NCBI RefSeq assembly: GCF_017315725.1
Contig: NZ_JAFLRG010000001.1
Location: 3,100,001-3,164,000 of the forward strand
Length of the DNA stretch: 64,000 nucleotides
Origin: Trinickia acidisoli
GTDB taxonomy: Bacteria; Pseudomonadota; Gammaproteobacteria; Burkholderiales; Burkholderiaceae
Direction of reading: 5' to 3'
Below are positions 1-8,182 of this stretch, piece by piece. The translations under genes were made by a program, and so were the position numbers. The notes below the pieces were generated by a model, which worked only from the letters and a program-made list of their open reading frames with translations, did not search any database and was not told where the DNA came from. The first letter of the stretch is position 1, and every line of letters begins with the position of its first letter.

Positions 1-13
1 CCAAACTAAACGA

Positions 14-1768
14 TCAGTCGAGCCGCAGCTTCGCTTCCGCATAGGCATACAGCGGACGCCAAAGCAACCGGTTGAACAACGTCACGAACAACGACATCAC
101 GGCAATGCCGAGAATGATTTTCGGAAAATCGCCCGCGGCCGTGTATTGCGCGATGTACGCGCCGAGCCCGTGCGCGGCCACTTTCGTGTCGCCCCACTGC
201 ACCAGTTCCGACACGATGCTCGCGTTCCATGCGCCGCCCGAGGCGGTAATCGCGCCCGTCACGTAATACGGGAAAATGCCGGGCAACATCGCCTGACGCC
301 ACCATTGCCAGCCGCGAATGCGAAAGTTCGCCGCCGCTTCACGATAGTCGTTCGGATAAGCCGTCGTGCCCGCAATGACGTTGAACAGGATATACCACTG
401 TGTCCCGAGCACGATGAGCGGCGACAGCCAGATATCGGCGTTCAGATGGAACCGCACGATGACGATCACGAACACGGGAAAGAGCAGGTTCGCCGGAAAT
501 GCCGCGAGGAACTGCGCGATCGGCTGCACTTTTTCGGCGATGGCGGGCTTCAGGCCGATCTTGACGCCGATCGGCACCCAGATCAGCGTGGACAGCGCGA
601 TGAGCACCACGACCCGCGCGAGCGTGATGAAACCGAGGACGAACACGTGACCGACTTCGGCGCCCGTCACGCCCGTCCGCACGTAGGCAACGACACGCCA
701 TACGACATAGACGGTGCCCGCCAGCACCAGCAAGCCCCAGGCGATATCGCCGGCCAGCGAGCGCTTTTCGAGCCGCGCCAAGCGCGCGAGCGGCGCGGTA
801 TCGATACGCGGCAAACGCAGCGGCAAACGGGCGAGCTTCGCAAAGATCCAACCGGCCGGCACGAGCAGCAGATGGATCAGACGTGTGCGGCGCACGAGAT
901 CGAGCAGCCACGATTCGGGCGCGTCGCCCGAGCTCGTCGTCTCCATGCGGAACTTGTCGGCCCAGGCAACGAGCGGACGGAACATGAGCTGATCGTAGGC
1001 GAGAATGACGACGGTCATCGCGAGGATCACCCAGCCGATTGCGCCGAGGTTCTTGTCGGTGATCGCCTGCGCGAGATAGGCGCCGATTCCGGGCAGCGTG
1101 ATCGTGTTGTTGCCGACGGTGATCGCCTCCGACGCCACGACGAAGAACCAGCCGCCCGACATCGACATCATCATGTTCCAGATGAGGCCCGGCATCGAGA
1201 ACGGCACCTCGAGCTTCCAAAAGCGCTGCCAAGCCGTCAGGTGAAAGCCCCGTGAGACTTCGTCGAGATCGCGCGGCACCGTGCGCAGCGACTGGTAGAA
1301 GCTGAACGTCATGTTCCAGGCTTGGCTCGTGAAGATCGCGAAGATCGCCGCGAGCTCGGCGCCGAGCACGCGTGCCGGGAACAGTGCGAGGAAGAACGTC
1401 ACCGTAAACGAGATGTAGCCGAGCACCGGCACCGACTGCAGGATGTCGAGAATCGGCACGAGCACCATTCCCGCGCGGCGGCTCTTGGCGGCGAGGGTGC
1501 CGTACACGAGCGTGAACACGAGCGACGCGACCATCGCCGCCAGCATGCGCAGCGTCGTGCGCAGTGCGTATTCGGGCAGCATCGCGGGATTGAGCGAGAT
1601 GACCTGCGTCTTGAGCGTCGAAATCGGCGCCATCGTCTGGTGAAAGCCGATCGCGGTCATCGCGATCACGCAGATAATGAGCGGGAATGCGACGAAATCC
1701 CAGCGGTTCGGAGCCAGTCGCCACGCCGATGCGTTCGCGGTGCGGTTCAGATTGAAGCCGAAATCCAT
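14..1768 (-). CDS. NitT/TauT-type ABC transporter permease, two fused permease domains
   Basis: A 584-residue inner-membrane protein that would form the channel of a nitrate/sulfonate/taurine-type importer. Two complete binding-protein-dependent permease domains sit in one chain: the first (about residues 70-260) carries an EAA-type loop near 'VPRDLDEVSRGFHLTAWQRF', the second (about 380-570) repeats it near 'YREAAANFRIRGWQWW'. Most family members are single-domain homodimers, so this is a natural tandem fusion. The start is the ATG at 1768, preceded by AGGGGA at good distance; the open frame extends to 2017 but that extra part is arginine-rich and not family-like. The ATPase partner probably lies downstream, left of the window. 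The substrate cannot be told from sequence. Confidence 0.88.
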   Translation of the reverse strand: MDFGFNLNRTANASAWRLAPNRWDFVAFPLIICVIAMTAIGFHQTMAPISTLKTQVISLNPAMLPEYALRTTLRMLAAMVASLVFTLVYGTLAAKSRRAGMVLVPILDILQSVPVLGYISFTVTFFLALFPARVLGAELAAIFAIFTSQAWNMTFSFYQSLRTVPRDLDEVSRGFHLTAWQRFWKLEVPFSMPGLIWNMMMSMSGGWFFVVASEAITVGNNTITLPGIGAYLAQAITDKNLGAIGWVILAMTVVILAYDQLMFRPLVAWADKFRMETTSSGDAPESWLLDLVRRTRLIHLLLVPAGWIFAKLARLPLRLPRIDTAPLARLARLEKRSLAGDIAWGLLVLAGTVYVVWRVVAYVRTGVTGAEVGHVFVLGFITLARVVVLIALSTLIWVPIGVKIGLKPAIAEKVQPIAQFLAAFPANLLFPVFVIVIVRFHLNADIWLSPLIVLGTQWYILFNVIAGTTAYPNDYREAAANFRIRGWQWWRQAMLPGIFPYYVTGAITASGGAWNASIVSELVQWGDTKVAAHGLGAYIAQYTAAGDFPKIILGIAVMSLFVTLFNRLLWRPLYAYAEAKLRLD

Positions 1769-2302
1769 TACGTCCCCTTCACGCCGCGCGGCGAACGGTG
1801 GGTGGCGCAGGGGGCGCCGACTGCAAGGCCGCGCGCGGCCGGTGAGCTCACGCGAGCATGCGCGCGCGGGGCGACGGAACGATCCGGGACACGGAATACA
1901 AGCATGGCGAGCGTATGGTTGCGGTGATGCGATTTTTGAGCGCGAATCGTTGACTGCTGTCGACCGAGCCTTCCGTCCTGGCTGCCGGCCTATGCCGCCT
2001 TTGCGACGGCACGACACTACTACAACCTATGTTTCAGGCACAACCGCGCCGGCCATAAAATTCGCGCGCCGGCGGCCGGCCGGCGTACTTGGCACGCCCG
2101 GACGAGGCACCGGAGCGTAAAAAGTGCACGGCAACGATCGGCAAACGCGAAATTATGCCGCGAAGCGACGGCGCGGGGAACCCACGGGCGGGGCGGCCGC
2201 AGACCGCGCTCGAGGCGAAATCGGCGAACGAACGGTACTTCGGCGAGAGCGTATGATCGTTTCTCGTGGCGAATGAACCTACCGATCTACCGGGAGATGC
2301 GT
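1769..2302. other. Divergent intergenic region without a gene
   Basis: About 530 bp between the permease start on the minus strand and the small plus-strand gene. It should contain both promoters. Long frames crossing it are arginine/proline-rich shadows. I see no hairpin followed by a T-run, and no RNA gene that I recognise. Confidence 0.5.
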
Positions 2303-2569
2303 ATGAAAGGAAATCTGGTCATCGTCTGTCGCGACCAAGACGCTGGCGCCTTCGACGAACTCATGGCCGAATACGGCGCGTTCCAGACCAGGCTGTCGTC
2401 CACCGCATGGTATCTGAAGCTCGATACCGAGCCGGAGGAAATCCAGGACGAAATCCTCGCGCGGCTCGGCAAGTACACCACCCACTACATCTTCGAAGCG
2501 AACAGCGTCACCTACAACACCGTGGACAACGAAGCCGCCGCGGCGCTCGACGCATTGTTCGCCGAATGA
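2303..2569 (+). CDS. Small conserved-looking protein of unknown function
   Basis: An 88-residue soluble acidic protein. I chose ATG 2303 because GGGAG at 2292-2296 lies six bases upstream; in-frame ATGs at 2273 and 2297 would give 98 or 90 residues and have poorer sites. The pattern beta strand (NLVIVC), helix (AGAFDELMAEYG), strand (TAWYLKL), helix (PEEIQDEILARLG), strand (THYIFEA) resembles a ferredoxin-like fold of the kind seen in Cas2/VapD-like and other small proteins, but this is an inference from pattern only, and no CRISPR or toxin neighbours are present. The compositional bias is normal for the region. It stands alone between a transporter gene and a two-component pair, so the context gives no function. 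Confidence 0.7.
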   Translation: MKGNLVIVCRDQDAGAFDELMAEYGAFQTRLSSTAWYLKLDTEPEEIQDEILARLGKYTTHYIFEANSVTYNTVDNEAAAALDALFAE

Positions 2570-2610
2570 CGGCCGCATAAGCGCCGCTCGACGGCCGCAT
2601 GCGGCCGCGC

Positions 2611-3927
2611 TTACCAGGCGCTCTCCGATTGCGGCGTCGCGCGAGCGGCGGCCGCATGCGGGAACGTCATCGCGACGCGCAACCCACCCTCTTGCGCGTT
2701 GCCGATCTCGCATACGCCGCCCTGGCGGCGCGCAAGCCGTTCGACGATCGCGAGGCCGAGACCGCTGTGGCCGTTGCCCCCGCGCGCCGGATCGAGCCGC
2801 ACGAACGGCCGGCTGGCATTGACGAGATCCTGCGGCGCGATGCCGCGGCCGTGGTCGCTGACCGACAGCTCCCAGCCTGCCGGCGTACGTGTTGTCGAGA
2901 TCACCACGGGTGGTGCCCCGTAGGCATGCGCGTTGTCGAGCAGATTCGAGAGAATCCGCTCGAGCGTCGCGGCCGGCAGGCGAAAGCCCGGTCCGGCGGC
3001 GAGTTCGGTGCGCACGGCGGGGCCGCCCGGAGCGACGGCGCGATAGGTCCGCGCAATGCGCACGCATTGTGCGTCGACTTCGACGGGCTCGCTGCGGTCG
3101 TTGCCGTCGTGCGCGAAGGCGAGAAATTGGTCGACGATATGAGCGAGCGAATCGACGTCGCGCACGACCCCGTCCCGTAACTTCACCTCTTCCATCATCT
3201 CGGCGCGCAGGCGCAGGCGGGCGAGCGGCGTCTTCAAATCATGCGCGACGCCGGCGAGCATGACGGCGCGATCCTGCTCGGTGCGCGACACCTCGCGCAC
3301 CATCTGGTTGAAGCCGCGCGTAAGATCGCGCAGTTCCCGGGGGCCGCGCTCGACGAGCGGCGGCACGCTCTGCCCGCGGCCGAACCGGACGACAGCTTGC
3401 GCAAGGGCCCTCAGCGGCTGCTGCAGGCGCCAAGCGACGAAGAGCGCGCACATGACGGCGATCGAGAAGATGATGGCGAGCCATTCGAGCATCTGATCGC
3501 GCGGGCGCGGCGGATGCAACGAGAGCATGGGCACGACGATCCAGTCCTGATCGGCTGCCTCGTGCACCCAAAGGGTCGGCGGATGCCGTGGCGGCCCGAC
3601 GCGCACGAGCGAGCCCGGCGGCAGGCGGTCGCGCACGTCTTCGACGAAGCGCTTGAGCGGCGGGGGTAGATCCGGGTTGGGCGGCGGCACTTCCGGGCTG
3701 GCGGGATCGACGAGCTGCACGCGCGAAGGCAGCGGCACCGTCGGCGTGCGGACGACGTGCTGGCGCACCGCGTCGATCAGAAAGGCCGCCTCCTCGACGG
3801 CGTAGCGCGTCTGCGTCTCGCTGCGCTCGACGCGGATCAGCACGAACCAGGCGAAATGCGAGATCAGCAGGACGGCAACGACGAGCAGCGCGAGCCGGCC
3901 GAACAGCGAATCAATTGGGCGCCGCAT
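2611..3927 (-). CDS. EnvZ-like sensor histidine kinase
   Basis: A membrane histidine kinase of about 438 residues. The order is an N-terminal membrane helix (LALLVVAVLLISHFAWF), a periplasmic region of about 130 residues rich in proline, a second membrane helix (IIFSIAVMCALFVAW), a HAMP linker, the phosphoacceptor motif 'GVAHDLKTPLARLRLRAEMM', and an ATPase domain with N box (NLLDNAHAYG), G1 (DHGRGI) and G2 (GLGLAIV). The H-box closely resembles EnvZ. The start is uncertain: ATG 3927 gives a usual N-terminus and overlaps the upstream regulator's end by 17 bases; ATG 3939, ATG 3954 and GTG 3966 are also in frame. It forms an operon with the response regulator and should phosphorylate it. Confidence 0.9.
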   Translation of the reverse strand: MRRPIDSLFGRLALLVVAVLLISHFAWFVLIRVERSETQTRYAVEEAAFLIDAVRQHVVRTPTVPLPSRVQLVDPASPEVPPPNPDLPPPLKRFVEDVRDRLPPGSLVRVGPPRHPPTLWVHEAADQDWIVVPMLSLHPPRPRDQMLEWLAIIFSIAVMCALFVAWRLQQPLRALAQAVVRFGRGQSVPPLVERGPRELRDLTRGFNQMVREVSRTEQDRAVMLAGVAHDLKTPLARLRLRAEMMEEVKLRDGVVRDVDSLAHIVDQFLAFAHDGNDRSEPVEVDAQCVRIARTYRAVAPGGPAVRTELAAGPGFRLPAATLERILSNLLDNAHAYGAPPVVISTTRTPAGWELSVSDHGRGIAPQDLVNASRPFVRLDPARGGNGHSGLGLAIVERLARRQGGVCEIGNAQEGGLRVAMTFPHAAAARATPQSESAW

Positions 3928-4633
3928 TCGGTTCGCCATTGGGAACGAAGACATATCCGCGGCCACGCACGGTTTGGATGAAACGAGGCGTCGACGGATC
4001 CGCTTCGAGGATGCGCCGCAGCCGCCAGACCTGCACGTCGATCCCGCGGTCGGTGCCGTCGTACTCGGGCCCGTGCAGCAGTTCGAGCAGCCGCTCGCGT
4101 GTGAGCGTGCGCATCGGGTGATTCACGAAGATCTTCAAGAGGGCGAACTCGCTGCCCGACAGCGTGAGCGGCCGGCCCTCGAGATTGAGCGTGCGCGCCT
4201 GAAAATCGAGTTGGAAGCGGCCGAACCCGAACGGCTCGCGCTGCTCGGGCGCGGCCGAGGGAATCGTGCGGCGGCGGCGCAATACGGCCTGCACGCGCGC
4301 GAGCAGCTCGCGCGGATTGAAGGGCTTGCCGAGGTAATCGTCGGCGCCGAGTTCGAGCCCGACGATGCGATCGACGTCGTCGGCGCGCGCCGTCAGCATG
4401 ATGACGGGGATGTCGTCGCCCGTCGCCCGCAGTTTGCGCAGCGCGGTGAGCCCATCCACGCCCGGCATCATGAGGTCGAGCACGATCAGGTCGGGCCGCT
4501 CGCGTTCGAGCCTGCGCTCGAGCGAGGCGGCGTCGTGCAGCACCGAAACCTCGATGCCCTGACGAACGAGATAGTCGCGCAGGAGGTCGCGCAGTTCGGC
4601 GTCGTCGTCGACGACAAGAATTTGTGTAGCCAT
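3911..4633 (-). CDS. OmpR-family response regulator
   Basis: A 240-residue two-component regulator. The receiver domain (about 4-118) has the acidic pocket 'VDDD', the phosphoacceptor Asp in 'LIVLDLMMPGVDG', and 'MLTARAD' and 'GKPF' motifs. The C-terminal half is a winged helix of the OmpR type ('LTLSGSEFALLKIF', 'RGIDVQVWRLRRIL', 'VRGRGYVF'). The usual switch lysine is present in 'LGKPFN'. It is first in the operon with the EnvZ-like kinase and lies back-to-back with a Spy/CpxP-like gene. Tandem TTAC/GTAA repeats with a 10-bp period in the shared upstream region are probable binding sites for this regulator, so it may control both itself and the Spy-like gene. Confidence 0.93.
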   Translation of the reverse strand: MATQILVVDDDAELRDLLRDYLVRQGIEVSVLHDAASLERRLERERPDLIVLDLMMPGVDGLTALRKLRATGDDIPVIMLTARADDVDRIVGLELGADDYLGKPFNPRELLARVQAVLRRRRTIPSAAPEQREPFGFGRFQLDFQARTLNLEGRPLTLSGSEFALLKIFVNHPMRTLTRERLLELLHGPEYDGTDRGIDVQVWRLRRILEADPSTPRFIQTVRGRGYVFVPNGEPNAAPN

Positions 4634-4690
4634 GGCGTGAAGTTTAACCGCGAGCGTCGCACGCGCTCGCGGGGTGGGCGGGACAAAGGG

Positions 4691-4754
4691 TTACGGGACA
4701 TTACGCCGAAAGCCGCCCGTAATCGCGCGTAACAGGCCGCGGGCGCCGCGTAAC
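4691..4754. promoter_or_regulatory. Candidate OmpR/CpxR-type operator repeats
   Basis: TTAC occurs at 4691 and 4701 and GTAA at 4719 and 4729. Each pair has an exact 10-bp period, and the two pairs face each other. A further GTAAC lies at 4750 and TTACC at 4786. Ten-bp direct half-sites are the known mode of OmpR-family binding, and GTAA-N6-GTAA matches the spacing of the enterobacterial CpxR box. The block lies between the regulator start (4633) and the Spy-like gene (4841). Confidence 0.55.
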
Positions 4755-4840
4755 ACGCGCCCCGCACGGAAAGTCTAGCCTGATGTTACCGAGCCCATGC
4801 GTGCCGTACGGCTCGCTACTTTATCTTTCAGGAGCATGAA

Positions 4841-5461
4841 ATGAAACAAACCCTAAGCTCGCTGCCCCTGGCCCGGCGCGCGCAGAAGAAAAGTCCGATT
4901 TCGCTCGCGCCGTCGCGCTGGATTGCGGTGATCGCCGCGGCACTCACGCTGGGTTTCGGCACGGCTTACGCCGCCGAAGGCGGTATGGGCGCGGGCGGGG
5001 CCGGCGGCTGGCATCACGGATGGCATGGCCATCAGCACAGCGACGGCATGATGATCATGAAGGAGCTCGGCAAGCTGCACAACGAGCTCAAGCTCACGCT
5101 CACGCCCGCTCAGGAACAGGCCTGGCAGAACGCGCTGCAGACGATGAAGCAGGAGCACGAGGCCGCTCGCGCCGATCACGAGGCGGCACGCAAGCAGTTC
5201 GAGGCGTTGAGCCAGCAACCGGTGCTCGACCTGAACGCCATGCACGACGCCCATGAAAAGCTCGCGAGCCAGGAACGGCAACGGCACGAGCAAGTGACGG
5301 CGGCTTGGCTGAAGGTGTACAACAGCCTGAACGACCAACAAAAGAAGGTCGTCAGCGATGACATCAAGCAACGCTTCGCCCGCATGATGCACCGTCACGA
5401 ATGGATGAAGCAGCATCAGCAGGGCGGCGCGCAGCCGGCGACGCCATCCCAAAACCAGTGA
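4841..5461 (+). CDS. Spy/CpxP-family periplasmic protein (LTXXQ)
   Basis: A 206-residue exported protein. An N-terminal basic segment is followed by a hydrophobic stretch (WIAVIAAALTLGFGTAYA) ending in a likely signal peptidase site before 'AEGGMG'. Next come a Gly/His-rich segment with many histidines (about 50-68), which could bind metal, and an amphipathic helical domain with the LTPAQ motif and a later 'LNDQQKKVV' motif, as in Spy, CpxP and CnrX-like proteins. Spy-type proteins act as ATP-independent periplasmic chaperones; CpxP is also a feedback inhibitor of its kinase. AGGAG at 4831 supports ATG 4841. It is divergent from the OmpR/EnvZ-like pair with putative operator repeats between them, suggesting an envelope-stress circuit. 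Whether it senses metal or damage is not known. Confidence 0.85.
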   Translation: MKQTLSSLPLARRAQKKSPISLAPSRWIAVIAAALTLGFGTAYAAEGGMGAGGAGGWHHGWHGHQHSDGMMIMKELGKLHNELKLTLTPAQEQAWQNALQTMKQEHEAARADHEAARKQFEALSQQPVLDLNAMHDAHEKLASQERQRHEQVTAAWLKVYNSLNDQQKKVVSDDIKQRFARMMHRHEWMKQHQQGGAQPATPSQNQ

Positions 5462-5947
5462 GTCGGTGATACGCGCGATAAGTCTCGCGCGCCGGTTACG
5501 CTTTACCCCTAGTGTGCGCCCCTTCGCACACAACCCTTCGCCGCGCCCTGCTCCAGGGCTGCGGCGTTTTTTTGCCTTGCTCGTCGCGCTCGGGTTTCGC
5601 TACGTCCAAGCGTTCGCTACATCGGGCATGCTTCCCGGCAGCGGCGCCGCAATGGCGCGGCAACCGGCTTCAGGTAAAATATCGCGCTTTTCCAGCCGAC
5701 CGTCCGGTTTATGTTATTGGGGTTTGCCTCAAGAGCATATGAGGAGCATATGAGGGGCTTATGAGCGCCGCGGCGCACCGTGATCGAGCGGCACCGGCTG
5801 CGAGATAGGACCGGATCTGGCTTTCGTCGCTCGCTTCGGTCACGCAGCGCCGGCCCCAATATTCAGAGCGCGCCATTTTTGGCCGCTTAGTATTTCGTTT
5901 CACGTCGCGCGCCGATTCGCGCGCCGTCAAGGACTGCACTACCTACC
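5462..5947. other. Intergenic region with terminator and short repeats
   Basis: This stretch holds the terminator of the Spy-like gene, a TAAAAT element at 5675-5680 that could be a -10 box, and an 11-bp near-tandem repeat (GAGCATATGAG at 5733 and 5744, with a degraded third copy following). No coding frame is convincing. The promoter of the hisQMP-type operon should lie here. No periplasmic binding protein gene is present. Confidence 0.5.
5539..5573 (+). terminator. Intrinsic terminator after the Spy-like gene
   Basis: A GC stem is formed by 5539-5550 with 5554-5566 (CGCCGC/GCGGCG and GCCCTG/CAGGGC, one bulged T), followed by seven T residues at 5567-5573. Confidence 0.85.
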
Positions 5948-6637
5948 ATGCTTTTACAAGGCTACGGCCCGCTGATCCTCGCCGGCACTTGGCAGACCGT
6001 CAAGCTCTCACTGCTGTCGCTCGCGCTGGCCTTCGTGCTGGGCCTTATCGGCGCGGCCGCGAAGCTTTCGAAAAACCGACTGTCGCACGGCATCGGCACC
6101 GTCTACACCACGCTCGTGCGCGGCGTGCCCGATCTCGTACTGATGCTGCTGCTGTTCTACAGCATCCAGATTTGGCTGAACAACCTGACCGATCTCGTCG
6201 GCTGGGACGAAATCGATATCGATCCGTTCGTGGCCGGCGTCATCGTGCTCGGCTTCATCTATGGCGCCTATTTCACCGAGACGTTTCGCGGCGCGTTCCT
6301 GTCCGTGCCGCGAGGCCAGCTCGAAGCCGGTGCGGCTTACGGCATGACGAGTTGGCAAACGTTCTCGCGAATCATGTTCCCGCAGATGATGCGTTTCGCG
6401 TTGCCCGGCATCGGCAACAACTGGCAAGTGATGGTGAAGGCCACGGCGCTCGTATCGATCATCGGGCTGGCCGACGTCGTCAAAGCCTCGCAGGACGCCG
6501 GCAAAGGCACGCTGCGCTTTTTCTTTTTCACGTTGATCGCGGGGGCGATTTATCTCGCGATCACGACGGTTTCGAATCTCGTGCTGCTGTGGCTCGAAAA
6601 ACGGTACTCGATCGGCGTGCGTAAAGCCGAGCTATAA
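5948..6637 (+). CDS. hisQ: Amino-acid ABC transporter permease, HisQ type
   Basis: A 229-residue membrane protein with the polar amino-acid permease fold: five hydrophobic segments and the EAA loop 'QLEAGAAYGMTSWQTFSRIMFPQ' region around residue 125. It resembles HisQ/ArtQ, one half of the heterodimeric channel for basic amino acids (histidine, arginine, lysine, ornithine). The HisM-like partner and HisP-like ATPase follow within 17 and 3 bases, so the three form one operon. The expected periplasmic binding protein gene (hisJ type) is not adjacent, so the system must borrow one encoded elsewhere. The exact substrate is an inference from family resemblance. Confidence 0.88.
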   Translation: MLLQGYGPLILAGTWQTVKLSLLSLALAFVLGLIGAAAKLSKNRLSHGIGTVYTTLVRGVPDLVLMLLLFYSIQIWLNNLTDLVGWDEIDIDPFVAGVIVLGFIYGAYFTETFRGAFLSVPRGQLEAGAAYGMTSWQTFSRIMFPQMMRFALPGIGNNWQVMVKATALVSIIGLADVVKASQDAGKGTLRFFFFTLIAGAIYLAITTVSNLVLLWLEKRYSIGVRKAEL

Positions 6638-6654
6638 GGTCTTCCCTATCCACC

Positions 6655-7368
6655 ATGATCGAGCTGATTCACGACTACTGGCGCAACTACCTTTTCACCG
6701 ACGGCTATCAGACGACGGGCCTGGCCATCACGATGTGGCTGCTCGTCGTATCGATCGGCATCGGCTTTTGCTTGTCGGTACCGCTGGCCGTTGCGCGGGT
6801 ATCGCACAACAAGGTGCTCTCGAGCGCCGTTTGGCTCTATACGTACATCTTCCGCGGCACGCCGCTCTACGTGCAGTTGCTGTTGTGCTATACGGGCCTC
6901 TACAGCCTCGACGTCGTGCGCAATCACGAATTGCTGAACGCGTTCTTCCGCCAGGGGATGAACTGTACGCTGCTCGCGTTCACGCTCAACACCTGTGCGT
7001 ACACGACCGAGATCTTCGCCGGCTCGATCAAGGCGACGGCGTACGGCGAGATCGAAGCGGCGCGCGCTTACGGCATGTCGACGTTCACGCTCTATCGGCG
7101 CGTGATTCTGCCCTCGGCGCTGCGGCGCGCGCTGCCTTTGTACAGCAACGAAGTGATTTTGATGCTGCATGCGACGACGGTTGCCTTTACGGCCACCGTG
7201 CCCGACATCCTCAAGATCGCGCGCGACGCCAACTCGGCCACCTACCTGTCGTTCCAGGCGTTCGGCATCGCGGCTCTGCTCTATCTTTGCATCTCATTCG
7301 CGCTTGTCGCCCTGTTTCGCCGCGCCGAGAAGCGCTGGCTCGCCTACCTGCGCCCGCAAGGCAAGTAA
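6655..7368 (+). CDS. hisM: Amino-acid ABC transporter permease, HisM type
   Basis: A 237-residue inner-membrane permease, the second half of the basic amino-acid channel. It carries hydrophobic helices from about residue 20 onward, the conserved 'FRGTPLYVQLLL' segment typical of HisM/ArtM/GlnP-type permeases, and the EAA loop 'GEIEAARAYGMSTFTLYRRV'. It begins 17 bases after hisQ and ends three bases before hisP. The binding-protein partner is missing from the window. Confidence 0.88.
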   Translation: MIELIHDYWRNYLFTDGYQTTGLAITMWLLVVSIGIGFCLSVPLAVARVSHNKVLSSAVWLYTYIFRGTPLYVQLLLCYTGLYSLDVVRNHELLNAFFRQGMNCTLLAFTLNTCAYTTEIFAGSIKATAYGEIEAARAYGMSTFTLYRRVILPSALRRALPLYSNEVILMLHATTVAFTATVPDILKIARDANSATYLSFQAFGIAALLYLCISFALVALFRRAEKRWLAYLRPQGK

Positions 7369-7371
7369 CCC

Positions 7372-8139
7372 ATGCATAAGCTTTTCATCGACGATCTCCA
7401 CAAGCATTACGGCAGCAACGAAGTACTCAAAGGCGTTTCTCTCAAGGCGAAGGCCGGTGACGTGATCAGCGTCATCGGTTCATCGGGCTCGGGTAAGAGC
7501 ACGATGCTCCGCTGCATCAACTTTCTCGAACAGCCGAGTGCCGGGCGCATCCATGTCGACGGCGAAGAAGTGCGCACGGCCAAGGACAAGACGGGCGAGC
7601 TGCGCGTGTCCGATCAGAAGCAGTTGCAGCGGATTCGCACGAAGCTGTCGATGGTGTTTCAGCACTTCAATCTGTGGGCGCACATGAACGTGCTCGAGAA
7701 CGTGGTCGCGGCGCCGATGCATGTGTTGGGGCTCGCGCGGAGAGAAGCCGAGGAGCGCGCGCGGATGTATCTCGAGAAGGTGGGGCTCGCGCCGCGGCTC
7801 GAGAAGCAGTATCCGTCGCATTTGTCGGGCGGACAGCAGCAGCGCGTGGCGATTGCGCGCGCGTTGGCAATGAATCCCGACGTGATGCTGTTCGATGAGC
7901 CGACTTCGGCGCTCGATCCTGAGCTCGTCGGCGAAGTGCTCAAGGTGATGCAGAAGCTGGCTGAAGAAGGGCGGACGATGATCGTTGTCACGCACGAGAT
8001 GGGGTTTGCACGCAACGTGTCGAACCACGTCATGTTCTTGCATCAAGGCCGCGTGGAAGAGGAAGGCGCGCCGCAGGACGTGTTCGGCAATACGAAGAGC
8101 GAACGGCTACGGCAGTTTTTGGCGGGGAGTTTGAAGTAG
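7372..8139 (+). CDS. hisP: Amino-acid ABC transporter ATP-binding protein, HisP type
   Basis: A 255-residue ATPase that powers the HisQM-like channel from the cytoplasmic side. It has Walker A (GSSGSGKST, about 39-47), the Q loop (MVFQHFNLW), the signature LSGGQQQR, Walker B ([14 protein letters not shown]) and the switch histidine (VVTHEMGFA). The insertion around residues 65-85 before the Q loop is typical of HisP. It is last in the hisQMP operon. Just 43 bases beyond its stop begins a decayed vgrG fragment on the other strand, so the sequence downstream looks rearranged. Confidence 0.92.
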   Translation: MHKLFIDDLHKHYGSNEVLKGVSLKAKAGDVISVIGSSGSGKSTMLRCINFLEQPSAGRIHVDGEEVRTAKDKTGELRVSDQKQLQRIRTKLSMVFQHFNLWAHMNVLENVVAAPMHVLGLARREAEERARMYLEKVGLAPRLEKQYPSHLSGGQQQRVAIARALAMNPDVMLFDEPTSALDPELVGEVLKVMQKLAEEGRTMIVVTHEMGFARNVSNHVMFLHQGRVEEEGAPQDVFGNTKSERLRQFLAGSLK

Positions 8140-8182
8140 ATTGCCTCCACTCATGCGGGGCAAGTCTCATCGGCATCGAAGA

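Noticed and set aside
146..1255. Long arginine/aspartate-rich frame opposite the permease gene
   Set aside because: It is a shadow frame in GC-rich DNA, with low-complexity composition and no domain; the permease on the other strand explains the sequence.
2303..2569. Cas2 protein of a CRISPR system
   Set aside because: No repeats, no Cas1 or other cas gene in the window, and the fold resemblance is only a pattern guess.
5733..5765. 11-bp tandem GAGCATATGAG repeats as an iteron or origin
   Set aside because: Only two full copies and one degraded copy, no replication gene and no DnaA boxes nearby; too little to support an origin.
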